A stretch of DNA of 64,000 nucleotides from DATCJA01 sp963814955 (GTDB lineage Bacteria > Acidobacteriota > Vicinamibacteria > Vicinamibacterales > UBA2999), in contig CAWFEX010000016.1 of assembly GCA_963814955.1 (NCBI GenBank), forward strand, positions 78,415-142,414. The letters run 5' to 3'. Numbering within the stretch: the first letter of the stretch is position 1; every line of letters starts with the position of its first letter. The translations under genes and the position numbers were made by a program. The notes beneath the pieces are model-generated. The model did not search any database and was not told the origin of the DNA. It saw only the letters and a program-made list of their open reading frames with translations. Shown here piece after piece: positions 55,287 to 62,972 of the stretch.

Positions 55287-57557
55287 ATGGCGCAGCAGCA
55301 GAACACCGCACGCAGACTTAAAGTGGTCGGCACTGCCGGTCCGCCAATCGATGCGGTCGAGCGCGTCACCGGCCAGGCCAAGTACGTCGGCGACCTCGAG
55401 CTTCCCGGCATGCTCGTCGCCCGCGTCCTCCGCACCCGTCACGCCCATGCGCGCATCGTCGGCATCGACACGAGTCGTGCCGAAGCGCTCGCCGGCGTGA
55501 GGGCTGTGATCACGCATAAAGACGCACCGAAGGTCCCGATCTGGGGGAACCGGACGTATGTGCTGAACGACCAGGTCCGGTTCGCGGGAGAAGCCGTTGC
55601 GGCGGTCGCCGCCGTGGATCAAGAGACGGCGGAAAAGGCGCTGCGGCTGATCGACGTGAAGTACGAGGTCCTCAAATTCGTGCTCGATCCGGAAGAGGCG
55701 TTAAAGCCGGGCGCGCCCCAGCTCTTTGCCGACGGCAACCTCGAAGGAGAGCCGCGCACGGTCACGCGCGGCGACGTCGAGCGCGGATTCGCCGAGTGCG
55801 ACCGCGTCATCGAGCGCGTCTACCACTGCCCGACGATGTGGAGCGGCGGCATGGAGCCGCGAGTGGCGATCGCTCAGTGGGAGGGGAACAGGCTTACTGT
55901 CTGGGCGTCGACCCAGGCGCCCTGCCGGGTGCAGACGAACCTGACGGGGCAGTTCAATCTGCCCGACAGTCAGGTGCGTGTCATCGCCAGCTACGTTGGT
56001 GGCGGGTTCGGCACCAAGAGTGCGGCGCACGTCGATGAGACCATTACAGCGCTCCTCGCCCGCAAGGCGCGACGGCCAGTGAAGCTGCAGTACTCCCGCG
56101 AGGAGGAAATCCTCGATTCCAATACCCGCTTCGAGACCCGTGTTTACGTGAAGGTCGGCGTCAAGCGCGACATGACGCTGCACGCCTTCGACGTCAAGGC
56201 GTATATCAATCAGGGCGCGTACCACGTGCGTCTCGGCGGCCTCGGCAATCAGGCGACGCACATTTACAACATCCCGCATCTGCGCACGGTGCAGTACCGC
56301 GTGCACACGAATCTGCCCAACACCGGGCCGACGAGGGGTGTCGGCGACCCGCAGGAAACGTTCGCCATCGACTCGGCGATCGACGAGGTCGCCAACGAGA
56401 TGGGCTGGGATCCCGTCGCGTTCCGTCTGAAGAACGTGAAGCGCAACGGCGACCCGATCGCGCGCGGCGGCATGGGGACTGAGGATGGCCGCCTTGTCAC
56501 CCAGGTGACCGACCGATGCATAGACGAGGGCGCGGAACGTATCGGCTGGGTCCGGCGGAACGCGGCGCCTGGCGACGGGCAGGCCGGTGGGATCGCGCGC
56601 GGTATCGGCGTGGCGGTTACTGAACGCGGTAACGGCGGCGGCCTGGCCGGTGCATCCGTGACGGTGAATCTGGACGGGTCCGTGGTCGTGTTTTATGCGT
56701 CGACTGACATCGGTACGCACAGCCGCACCACGTTGTCGATGATTGCGGCCGAGACCATCGGCGTGCCGCTCTCGAGCGTACGCGCCGTGGCGGGCGATAC
56801 GGAGATAGCGCCCTACGATGGCGGCAGTTACGGCAACCGCGTGCTCTACAGCACTGGGCGGGCGGTTGACGAGGCGGCGCGAGACTGCCTCAACCAGATC
56901 CTTGCGACCGCGGCGCCGATGTTGAAGGCGCCGGCGGGCGATCTCGAGCTGACCGACGGTGCTGTCCGCGTAAAGACTGACGCGAGCCGGACCCTCCCGC
57001 TCAAAGAGGTCATGCAGCGGCGCGGCCGGAGTGTCGTGGGCTCCGGCGCCGTCGCGCAGTCGCAGGCGGAGACGAACGTCGAGCGCGCGTCTGGCGCGCA
57101 CTTCGTCGAGGTCGAGGTCGACCGCGAGACCGGCAAGATCCGGATCGTGCGTTACATCTCAGCCCACGACGTTGGCCAGCCGATCAACGTGACCGTCGTT
57201 GAGAACCAGATCGAAGGCGGGACCATCCAGGGGCTGGCGCTCACGCAGGCTGAAGAAATGCGCTTCGACCCGCGCGACGGCCGCTGCCTCAACGCCAATT
57301 TCCTCGATCTGAAGCCTCCGACCATGCTCGATTTCGATCCGCGGGTGATTGAGGCAATCGTCGTGTCGAATGTCGGAGAGCAGGGGCCATACGGCGCGAA
57401 GGGCCTGGGTGAGAACCCTTGCCATCCCGGGATGGCCGCTGTCGCCAACGCGGTGTACAACGCGGTCGGCATTCGTCTGCGCCGTGTGCCGTTCACGCGC
57501 GCCGACGTGCTTCGCGCGCTGGCGGAACAGCGCCCGGTGCCCAGCCGCACCGCCTAG
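55287..57557 (+). CDS. molybdopterin-binding subunit of xanthine dehydrogenase-family hydroxylase
   Basis: 756 residues, normal length for the family. ATG after GGGAGGC. It begins with RVTGQAKYVGDLELPGMLVARVLRT, the usual first block. Cofactor-binding parts are visible: YVGGGFGTKS, GPTRGVGDPQETFAIDSAID, DIGTHSRTTLSMIAAETIG, DVGQPINVTVVENQIEGG, and near the end EQGPYGAKGLGENP, whose Glu is the catalytic base in this family. No signal peptide, so it would leave the cell with the Tat-bearing subunit. Substrate unknown: an aldehyde, aromatic or N-heterocycle is typical. Confidence 0.92.
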   Translation: MAQQQNTARRLKVVGTAGPPIDAVERVTGQAKYVGDLELPGMLVARVLRTRHAHARIVGIDTSRAEALAGVRAVITHKDAPKVPIWGNRTYVLNDQVRFAGEAVAAVAAVDQETAEKALRLIDVKYEVLKFVLDPEEALKPGAPQLFADGNLEGEPRTVTRGDVERGFAECDRVIERVYHCPTMWSGGMEPRVAIAQWEGNRLTVWASTQAPCRVQTNLTGQFNLPDSQVRVIASYVGGGFGTKSAAHVDETITALLARKARRPVKLQYSREEEILDSNTRFETRVYVKVGVKRDMTLHAFDVKAYINQGAYHVRLGGLGNQATHIYNIPHLRTVQYRVHTNLPNTGPTRGVGDPQETFAIDSAIDEVANEMGWDPVAFRLKNVKRNGDPIARGGMGTEDGRLVTQVTDRCIDEGAERIGWVRRNAAPGDGQAGGIARGIGVAVTERGNGGGLAGASVTVNLDGSVVVFYASTDIGTHSRTTLSMIAAETIGVPLSSVRAVAGDTEIAPYDGGSYGNRVLYSTGRAVDEAARDCLNQILATAAPMLKAPAGDLELTDGAVRVKTDASRTLPLKEVMQRRGRSVVGSGAVAQSQAETNVERASGAHFVEVEVDRETGKIRIVRYISAHDVGQPINVTVVENQIEGGTIQGLALTQAEEMRFDPRDGRCLNANFLDLKPPTMLDFDPRVIEAIVVSNVGEQGPYGAKGLGENPCHPGMAAVANAVYNAVGIRLRRVPFTRADVLRALAEQRPVPSRTA

Positions 57558-57560
57558 TAC

Positions 57561-57659
57561 CTAGTGTCCGGCTTTTAGCCGGACGAGGTACGTAGTGTCC
57601 GGCTTTAGCCGGACGCAGCGTAGAGTCCGGCTTTAGCGGACCGTACGTGTTAGCCGGAC
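57561..57659 (+). repeat. three to four REP palindromes inside the hydroxylase operon
   Basis: Copies 57561-57584, 57592-57614 and 57620-57641 (TGTCCGGCTTTAGCCGGAC type, the third with one base lost) and a half copy 57643-57659. They fill the whole gap between the large subunit and the FAD subunit. Confidence 0.8.
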
Positions 57660-57672
57660 CAGGGATGACGTT

Positions 57673-58644
57673 ATGAACAACTTCGCTTACATCCGCCCCG
57701 CGACGCTTCGAAACGCCGCTGGTCAGCTCGGCAAGGAGCATGGCAAGGCAATGCTGCTGGCTGGCGGAACAGATCTCCTCGGCGAGATGAAGGACGACCT
57801 GCGCGTCCCGGAGCGCCTCGTGGCGATCAAGCATTTGCCCGAGCTGCAGGGGATCCGGCCCGGCCGTGGCGGCGTGCGTATCGGTGCCGCCACATTGCTC
57901 GTCGATGTTGTCGAGAGCGCTGCGGTCCGCGAGCAGACGCCGCTCCTGGCCATGGCGGCCGAAAAGGTCGGTACGCCGCAGATCCGCAACATGGCGACGA
58001 TCGGCGGCAATCTCTGCCAACGTCCGCGCTGCTGGTATTACCGGAACAACTATCCGTGCTTCAAGCATGGCGGCAACGTGTGCTACTCGGCCACGGGCGA
58101 GAACGACTTTCACGCCATTCTCGAGGGCGGGCCGTCGTACATCGTTCATCCGTCGGATACAGCGCCGGCGCTCGTGGCGCTCGGCGCGACCGTGAAGATC
58201 TCAACCGGCGGAAGCGAACGGAGTATTCCGATTGAGAAGTTCTTCGTCAGCCCGAAGCAGGATCCGACGCGCGAGAACATCCTGCAGGCGAACGAGATCC
58301 TCACGGCGATAGAGGTCCCGCGCGCGCCGGCCGGATCAAAGGCCACCTACGTCAAGGAGATGGTGCGCGAGATCTGGGACTTCGCCCTGTGCAGCGTCGC
58401 CGCGATGGTGACGACGAAAGACGGCGTGATCGAAGACGCACGGATCGTACTCGGGGGCGTAGCGCCATTCCCGTATCGGGCCATCAAGGCCGAGGCAGCG
58501 TTGAGGGGAAAGCGGCTGGATGAGCCGACGGCCGCCGCGGCGGGCGCCGCCGCCGTTGACGGCGCACGGCCCCTGGCGAAGAACGCCTATAAGGTGCCGT
58601 TGACACAGGCCACGGTCGCGCGCGCACTCCTGTCCCTCGTATGA
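57673..58644 (+). CDS. FAD-binding subunit with a 4-Cys loop (PaoB/HcrB-like)
   Basis: 323 residues. LLAGGTDLLGEMKD and ATIGGN are the two FAD-pyrophosphate motifs of the family. Between them and the C-terminal domain an insert (LCQRPRCWYYRNNYPCFK then HGGNVCYS) carries four Cys. Such a loop holds a [4Fe-4S] cluster in 4-hydroxybenzoyl-CoA reductase and in PaoB (established knowledge). EIWDFALCSVAAMV and IVLGGVAPFPYRA end the protein. Gene order A-C-B differs from E. coli paoABC. A run of REPs lies just upstream, and the stop overlaps the next start. Confidence 0.9.
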   Translation: MNNFAYIRPATLRNAAGQLGKEHGKAMLLAGGTDLLGEMKDDLRVPERLVAIKHLPELQGIRPGRGGVRIGAATLLVDVVESAAVREQTPLLAMAAEKVGTPQIRNMATIGGNLCQRPRCWYYRNNYPCFKHGGNVCYSATGENDFHAILEGGPSYIVHPSDTAPALVALGATVKISTGGSERSIPIEKFFVSPKQDPTRENILQANEILTAIEVPRAPAGSKATYVKEMVREIWDFALCSVAAMVTTKDGVIEDARIVLGGVAPFPYRAIKAEAALRGKRLDEPTAAAAGAAAVDGARPLAKNAYKVPLTQATVARALLSLV

Positions 58645-59118
58645 ATGCAGACGCGTGGGTGGCGCTGCTACGCGAGTCCGTCGACCAGTTCAACGCCTAT
58701 CGCGCCCAACATCCAGACGAGGACGTGACGCTCGTTGAGGCCGACCTGGCATTCGCAAGTCTTCCGCGGGCGAATTTCGAACGCGCCGATCTGCGCCGCT
58801 GCCGCCTGGAGGGATGCGACTTGTCCGGTGCGTGCTTTGACGAGGCGAGGATGGATTATGCGAACCTCCGAGGCGCCCGCCTGCCAGGCGCCACGCTGTG
58901 GCGCGCGTCGCTCGACCAGCGGCATCCTGTATGGCGCCAATCTGCGCGACGCCAGGCTAGACGAGGCGAAGCTGAGGCGCGTCGACCTGTGCGACGCCGA
59001 CCTGCGAGGCGCGACCTTCCGCGGCGCCGATCTCACCGAGACCGATCTGCGCTGGGCCAAGTACGAGCTCAGCGAGCTCATCGACGTTGACCTCACCGCG
59101 GCGCGGATTCGGATGTAG
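58641..59118 (+). CDS. pentapeptide-repeat protein, frameshifted
   Basis: About 158 residues restored. It starts ATGA-overlapped with the FAD subunit, so translation is coupled. MNADAWVALLRESVDQFNAYRAQHP leads to A(D/N)LxxA-type fives (ADLAFASLPRANFERADLRR, CDLSGACFDEARMDYANLRG). An extra C at 58916-58917 shifts the frame to SGILYGANLRDARLDEAKLR, DLRGATFRGADLTETDLRWA and the end TAARIRM. The fold is a right-handed quadrilateral beta-helix. Its role with the hydroxylase is not known. Cytoplasmic (no signal). Confidence 0.8.
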
Positions 59119-59178
59119 TCAGAAGCCGCAAAGCAGCGACGGGCCACAGAGGCACGGAGACACAGAGAAAAAGAGTAC

Positions 59179-59201
59179 GTAGTGTCCGGCTTTAGCCGGA
59201 C
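59179..59201 (+). repeat. GTAG-foot REP palindrome
   Basis: GTAG and TGTCCGGCTTTAGCCGGAC, followed by two extra CGGAC units. Preceded by a half CACAGAG-type copy at 59139-59167. Confidence 0.75.
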
Positions 59202-59267
59202 CGGACCGGACCCATCGGCGGCTCATGTCACGCCGGCCTCCGATTCTCGTCAGAAAAAACGCTCGCG

Positions 59268-59364
59268 CGTCTCGATTCAAACGACGGAACGTTACCTCGG
59301 CTGCAAGCAGAAGCTCCATTGCGCGGTAAACGATCGCCTGGGAATCGAGCCGGACGCCGCTTGA
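59268..59364 (+). pseudogene. C-terminal remnant of a tyrosine recombinase
   Basis: VSIQTTERYLGCKQKL and then HCAVNDRLGIEP before a stop match the final helix region of phage-type integrases, which carries the catalytic Tyr (TERYLG). Nothing of the rest of the enzyme is present. It is a few hundred bases before intI, pointing to repeated integration here. In the rest of the gap (59365-59565) there is a GACGACGAT/ATCGTCGTC hairpin at 59497-59517 and a CCTTGAGCCTGTCAAAGG repeat at 59539-59556, 9 bp before the intI start. Confidence 0.6.
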
Positions 59365-59565
59365 AGGCACGGATGCCAGCGGCGGATACTTCAATCCGCC
59401 CTGGGCGACTACCGGGACACATCAGTGTTTCCACGGCCGCAGCCTTCCCCGGGACGGACTTCGCCCTGGCCGACCCGTCGGTATCGACAACATGGCGACG
59501 ACGATGCCATCGTCGTCCATCGAGGGTGCTCGGGATGGCCTTGAGCCTGTCAAAGGGGTCGTCGG

Positions 59566-60525
59566 ATGGAAGTCAAGCTGCTCGATCGCGTTCGTGGTGC
59601 CATTCGCACGCGGCACTACAGCCGGCGGACCGAAGAGGCTTACGCGTACTGGATCCGCCGGTACATCGTGTTTCACAAGAAGAAGCACCCGTCGGTGATG
59701 GGCGCGCCGGAGGTGACGGCCTTTCTGACGTGGCTGGCGGTCGACCAGCGCGTCAGCGCATCAACCCAGAACCAGGCGCTCAGTGCGGTGTTGTTTCTGT
59801 ATCGGGAGGTGCTAGAGACCGATCTCGGCCGGATTGATGGTGTGCCGCGTGCGCGCGTGTCTGACCACGTGCCAGTCGTGCTCAGCCGTGAGGAGGTGCG
59901 GCAGATTCTGGGGCAGGTGTCGGGCAGAACGTGGCTGATCGTGTCGCTGCTGTATGGCGCCGGGCTGCGGTTGCTCGAATGCCTCGAGTTGCGCGTGAAG
60001 GACTTGGACTTCGACGGCAATCAGGTGATCGTGCGGGGCGGCAAGGGCCGTAAGGATCGCAGGACCGTGTTACCGGCAGCGGTGAAGGCGCCACTGGCAT
60101 CGCAACTCGCCGAGGTGAAGCGGCAGCACGAGCGGGATTTGGCTCACGGCGTCGGAGCCGTGGTGTTGCCGTACGCGCTCGATCGGAAGTATCCGAACGC
60201 CGCGACGGAGTGGGCCTGGCAATTTGTGTTTCCGGCGGGTCGGGTGTGCCGCGACGCCCGCTGGGGACCGCCATCGCGATATCACCTGCACGAGTCGGCG
60301 GTGCAGCGTGCCGTAGCGGTGGCTACGCGACAGGCTGGAATCCCGAAGCGCGTCGGTTGCCATACGTTCAGGCATTCGTTTGCCACGCATTTGCTCGAAG
60401 ACGGGTACGACATTCGCACAGTCCAAGAGCTCCTTGGCCATGCCGATGTCAGCACAACGATGATCTACACGCACGTCCTCAATCGAGGTGCATTGGGAGT
60501 GCGAAGTCCTGCCGATCGTCTGTGA
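59566..60525 (+). CDS. intI: integron integrase
   Basis: 319 residues. KLLDRVRGAIRTRHYSRRTEEAYAYWIRRY is the SAM-like N-terminal domain start typical of IntI. Catalytic residues of tyrosine recombinases are at about R135 (GAGLRLLE), H266 and R269 (CHTFRHSF), H292 (LGHADVS) and Y301 (TMIYTHV). The IntI-specific insert is present at about 205-245 (YPNAATEWAWQFVFPA, RDARWG, HLHESAVQRAV). The end, NRGALGVRSPADRL, is also IntI-like. It inserts and excises cassettes by attC x attI recombination. It points toward the cassette array, unlike mobile integrons in which intI points away. Complete and uninterrupted. Confidence 0.95.
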   Translation: MEVKLLDRVRGAIRTRHYSRRTEEAYAYWIRRYIVFHKKKHPSVMGAPEVTAFLTWLAVDQRVSASTQNQALSAVLFLYREVLETDLGRIDGVPRARVSDHVPVVLSREEVRQILGQVSGRTWLIVSLLYGAGLRLLECLELRVKDLDFDGNQVIVRGGKGRKDRRTVLPAAVKAPLASQLAEVKRQHERDLAHGVGAVVLPYALDRKYPNAATEWAWQFVFPAGRVCRDARWGPPSRYHLHESAVQRAVAVATRQAGIPKRVGCHTFRHSFATHLLEDGYDIRTVQELLGHADVSTTMIYTHVLNRGALGVRSPADRL

Positions 60526-60541
60526 TCGGACGAAGCGCGTG

Positions 60542-60701
60542 GCGGTTATGTGCGAGCGCCTGCGCGTAACGCCGGAGGGCCCGGTTACGGCGTACCGCCG
60601 CAACCGTTGCAGGAGTAGTGTTTTGGCCGCCAATCGGCGGAGGTTCTTCGGTCCGGTTGGCTGCGAGGGCTCGCACATAACCGCGACGCTCGCAGCCAAC
60701 C
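60542..60701. repeat. nested perfect inverted repeats between intI and attI
   Basis: GCGGTTATGTGCGAGC (60542-60557) pairs perfectly with 60669-60684. GGTTGGCTGCGAG (60655-60667) pairs perfectly with 60689-60701. The two dyads overlap, so alternative folds are possible. The remaining sequence up to 60769 shows no gene. Confidence 0.75.
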
Positions 60702-60769
60702 GCAGCGCTGATCGTGGGGATCAGCCATGTTAGGATCCGCGCGTTCAACGGTTTACGGCCAGCCGTTGC

Positions 60770-60834
60770 GGTTGTCGAAACGGGCGGCTAGCTGCGAACT
60801 GGATGAGCGGTCTACTTAAAGACAAGTTAGCCAG
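60770..60834 (+). other. attI-like integration site
   Basis: ACTTAAAGACAAGTTAGCC ends in a GTTAGCC core at 60826-60832. The core and its A-rich lead resemble the crossover point of known attI sites. The first cassette gene starts 11 bp later. The left limit is a guess. Confidence 0.6.
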
Positions 60835-60842
60835 ACAAACCG

Positions 60843-61180
60843 ATGCAGGAAGTCCCCAAACGGATCAAACGCTTAGTCCGAGAATGGGCGGGGATCGCTC
60901 ACGATCGCGATTTGCGCAAAGCCCTCAGCGAGCTCCGCGTGCAATTCAATCGATGGGATCGTGGCGAAATTGATTCGTTCGAGCTCAACGAGCTCGTGCA
61001 TCGATTCCATCGTACACTGCGCGGGACATTTGGAAAAGATACGCGACGACACACCTTGAGCCGGCGATCGCATCAGCGGTTGCTGCCGGCGTGCTTCGCA
61101 AAGAGGAGCTGCCCGCGGATCTTGTGCAGCACATCGCCGGCTTAATCGAATTCTACGAACACGATCTCTCGGCATCGTGA
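60843..61180 (+). CDS. integron cassette 1: small hypothetical protein, frameshifted
   Basis: About 112 residues restored. MQEVPKRIKRLVREWAGIAH, DLRKALSELRVQFNRWDRG and EIDSFELNELVHRFHR form a charged helical start. A base is missing near 61022-61025. The following frame reads IWKRYATTHLEPAIASAV, AAGVLRKEELPADLVQHIAG and LIEFYEHDLSAS. All helical, with no membrane or signal segment. Similar small helical proteins occur widely in bacteria with no known role. It sits 11 bp after the attI core as the first cassette should. Confidence 0.65.
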
Positions 61181-61202
61181 GCCGCAGCGACGTGCGTTAA
61201 GC
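61140..61202 (+). other. attC-like site 1 (atypical)
   Basis: GCTTAAT at 61140 faces GTTAAGC at 61196-61202, with CACGAT/ATCGTG in the centre. 63 bp. The left core ends in T and not C, and the site overlaps the 3' end of the cassette gene, so this is the least certain of the five. Confidence 0.45.
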
Positions 61203-61210
61203 TCGCAACA

Positions 61211-61675
61211 ATGGGCAAACCGCGTCGAATGACGAACCGACTTCGCATGGGCGCGTTGCCGCCGCGATATTCATTCGTGCTCAACCCGCACGGTCGCGAA
61301 AGATTCACGAAGTGCCCGAGTTGTGAGGCATCGACTCGGATTCGCAAACTCCCGCTGGTCGTTCATGTCGAACATCCAGGCGGACCGAGACTCGTTCTTC
61401 TGAACAAAACATGCCGGCTCTGTTTAATGTGCGAAACGCTGATCGTCGATCGAGTCGAATTGGAGAACGTCATCATCGCCGCTGGTCTTTCCGCCACGGT
61501 CAAGCCGCCGGACTACGTCGTGCTGGGTCCTATTGACCGGCGCACCTGGCGCCGAGGACTGGGTGACGATGCGTCGCTTCTAGATATTCGAGAGCACATG
61601 GCTGATTTCAAGAAGTATTTGAAAGTCGATGTCGTGCCGTCGCATTGGGAACGATCAAGTCGAAGTGCTGGCTAA
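61211..61675 (+). CDS. integron cassette 2: hypothetical protein with Cys pairs
   Basis: 154 residues. Start at ATG 61211 or Met7 (61229). PRYSFVLNPHGRERFTKCPSCEASTRIRKLPLV leads to a beta-rich part with LNKTCRLCLMCETLIVDR. The Cys groups CPSC and CRLCxxC look like a zinc ribbon. VLGPIDRRTWRRG, an acidic helix and KKYLKVDVVPSHWE end the protein. No known function. One gene between two attC sites in cassette orientation. Confidence 0.65.
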   Translation: MGKPRRMTNRLRMGALPPRYSFVLNPHGRERFTKCPSCEASTRIRKLPLVVHVEHPGGPRLVLLNKTCRLCLMCETLIVDRVELENVIIAAGLSATVKPPDYVVLGPIDRRTWRRGLGDDASLLDIREHMADFKKYLKVDVVPSHWERSSRSAG

Positions 61676-61738
61676 CCTTCGAATGGAGCCGACGCGGAGT
61701 GATATTCTGTCGCGCGCGGCTCATTCGAAACGTTAGAC
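61670..61738 (+). other. attC site 2
   Basis: GGCTAAC (61670-61676) and GTTAGAC (61732-61738) are the outer cores. CTTCGAATGGAGCCG faces CGGCTCATTCGAAAC, giving the usual long imperfect stem. 69 bp, starting at the end of cassette gene 2. Confidence 0.85.
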
Positions 61739-61765
61739 AGCCGGATCGCAACAACGAGGAAGGAC

Positions 61766-61978
61766 TCAGAGATCGGTCGGGGTGAGGCCCGTACGCTTGG
61801 CAATTCGCGCCAACATCCGTGGCCCGATTTCTTCGTCATCGTGAAAAGCGAAAACGAAATCCGGCCAACCGCCCCGTTCGAGTGTTCGATGTGAGCCGGA
61901 ATGCCTCTTGATTTTCCAGCCGATCCGAAGGAGGGCGGCTGGTACGCGTCTGGCCTTGGTGGCTGGCCAGTTGCTCAC
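61766..61978 (-). CDS. hicA: HicA-type toxin (mRNA interferase)
   Basis: 70 residues of the HicA dsRBD-like fold: KARRVPAALLRIGWKIKRHSGSHRTL with the catalytic His in GSHR, then FVFAFHDDEEIGPRMLARIAKRTGL. The N-terminal MSNWPATK is slightly longer than usual. It follows its antitoxin with a 4-bp ATGA overlap, as in many hicBA pairs. The pair is in an integron cassette and reads against the array, so it must carry its own promoter. Toxin-antitoxin cassettes are known to stabilise arrays. Confidence 0.85.
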   Translation of the reverse strand: MSNWPATKARRVPAALLRIGWKIKRHSGSHRTLERGGWPDFVFAFHDDEEIGPRMLARIAKRTGLTPTDL

Positions 61979-62181
61979 GCGGCCTGGAACGTGACGTTGA
62001 GGAACTCGGCGGGCGCTTCCCGATGCTCGAGACGTTCGGCAATTACGCGGAGGGCGAGTGCCTGCACGCGAGCGACCGCTTCGTCTCGGTCCTGGCCATA
62101 CGTCATTACACCCGGCAGGGCCGGTACTTCCGCAAGCCAGCGGCCATCCTCTTCTCGCTCAATTTCAATCGTAAACGTCAC
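61975..62181 (-). CDS. hicB: HicB-type antitoxin
   Basis: About 68 residues from GTG 62181: TFTIEIEREEDGRWLAEVPALPGVMTYGQD, then a helix DEAVARVQALALRVIAERLE. This is the partial RNase H-like HicB fold with the PALPG motif. There is no separate DNA-binding domain, as in short HicB forms. An ATG at 62241 would start inside the attC site and is less likely. Neutralises HicA and probably represses its own promoter (family knowledge). Confidence 0.85.
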   Translation of the reverse strand: MTFTIEIEREEDGRWLAEVPALPGVMTYGQDRDEAVARVQALALRVIAERLEHREAPAEFLNVTFQAA

Positions 62182-62208
62182 GGGGGCAATGTACCATTCG
62201 GGCCGGCT

Positions 62209-62289
62209 GTCTAACAAGGCGATGGACCTGACGCCGGGCAAGTCGCCCTCGCGCCCTACCCTGCGCAGGTCATCGCCAATCCGTTAGGC
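62209..62289 (+). other. attC site 3
   Basis: GTCTAAC (62209-62215) and GTTAGGC (62283-62289). GGCGATGGACCTG faces CAGGTCATCGCC in the stem. 81 bp. It lies upstream of the reversed hicBA pair. Confidence 0.85.
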
Positions 62290-62354
62290 GGACCTTAGCC
62301 TCCGGATCAGATTAGCCTCCGGATCAGATTCGAGAACGCATCGGAGAGAACAGG

Positions 62355-62834
62355 ATGAGCGAATCGCTTCGCCGCAATCTATTCTTGGCGCTGTGTGCTC
62401 TCGTGTTGTTGCACACGGGAGTTCATATCAGCCAGTCGTTCGTCAACTATCCGGGTTGGTATGTGCTCGAAGCGGAGAGTTTCAAGGCGTATCACTGGCC
62501 GATGTCAATTCGCGCGGGGATCTTCGGGGCAGCGCCCCGTCTCCTCGAGCTTGTTCTGGCTCTAGTTGTACTCAGGTTCCCCCCAAATGTCGTCCCGCGC
62601 TGGATTCTGTTAGTTGGCATTGCCCTCGCCACTGGCGCCATCTTGTCCACAGCTCTCATCTCACGTCCGATCCATGCCCAGCTCGATATTCAAGGTAATA
62701 AGCCGGAACTCGTGTCGCGCCTGATAGCCACTGACTGGATCCGCAATGTCCCCGAGTGGGGTCGGACGGCACTTTATGTGTGGGCGTTGTCGCGTCTAAT
62801 CGCTCCTGGCCCGAGCGGAAGACCGGCAACATGA
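62355..62834 (+). CDS. integron cassette 4: membrane protein of unknown function
   Basis: 159 residues, ATG 62355. Four hydrophobic segments: LFLALCALVLLHTGVHI, SIRAGIFGAAPRLLELVLALVVL, WILLVGIALATGAILSTALI and WGRTALYVWALSRLI. The arrangement is like small four-helix membrane proteins of the DUF1772 kind, but no clear match. A loop ESFKAYHWPMS is on the outside. Ends 6 bp before attC site 4. Confidence 0.65.
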   Translation: MSESLRRNLFLALCALVLLHTGVHISQSFVNYPGWYVLEAESFKAYHWPMSIRAGIFGAAPRLLELVLALVVLRFPPNVVPRWILLVGIALATGAILSTALISRPIHAQLDIQGNKPELVSRLIATDWIRNVPEWGRTALYVWALSRLIAPGPSGRPAT

Positions 62835-62839
62835 AGGGC

Positions 62840-62910
62840 GCCTAACCGCGCGCTGGAGCCGTCGGCGCTGGACGACGATGAAGCGCCGCGGCTCAGCGCG
62901 ATCGTTAGGC
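62840..62910 (+). other. attC site 4
   Basis: GCCTAAC (62840-62846) and GTTAGGC (62904-62910), with GCGCGCTGGAGCCG facing CGGCTCAGCGCG. 71 bp. A further GTTAGAC at 62951 may be the scar of another site. Confidence 0.9.
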
Positions 62911-62972
62911 CGCCGGCAGTGCGGGTTCATACTGGCCGAATCACAGGATTCGTTAGACGGAGGGGTCAGAAC

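Noticed and set aside
55701..57101. 466-codon open frame antisense to the molybdopterin subunit
   Set aside because: The forward gene has all family motifs; the antisense frame has none.
57561..57659. Closely spaced repeats that might be a short CRISPR array
   Set aside because: Units are 22-24 bp palindromes with irregular short gaps, no unique spacers of constant length and no cas genes; they are REPs.
62949..62957. A sixth attC site at the extra CGTTAGAC
   Set aside because: No left core or arm pairs with it between 62911 and 62950; mentioned only as a possible scar.
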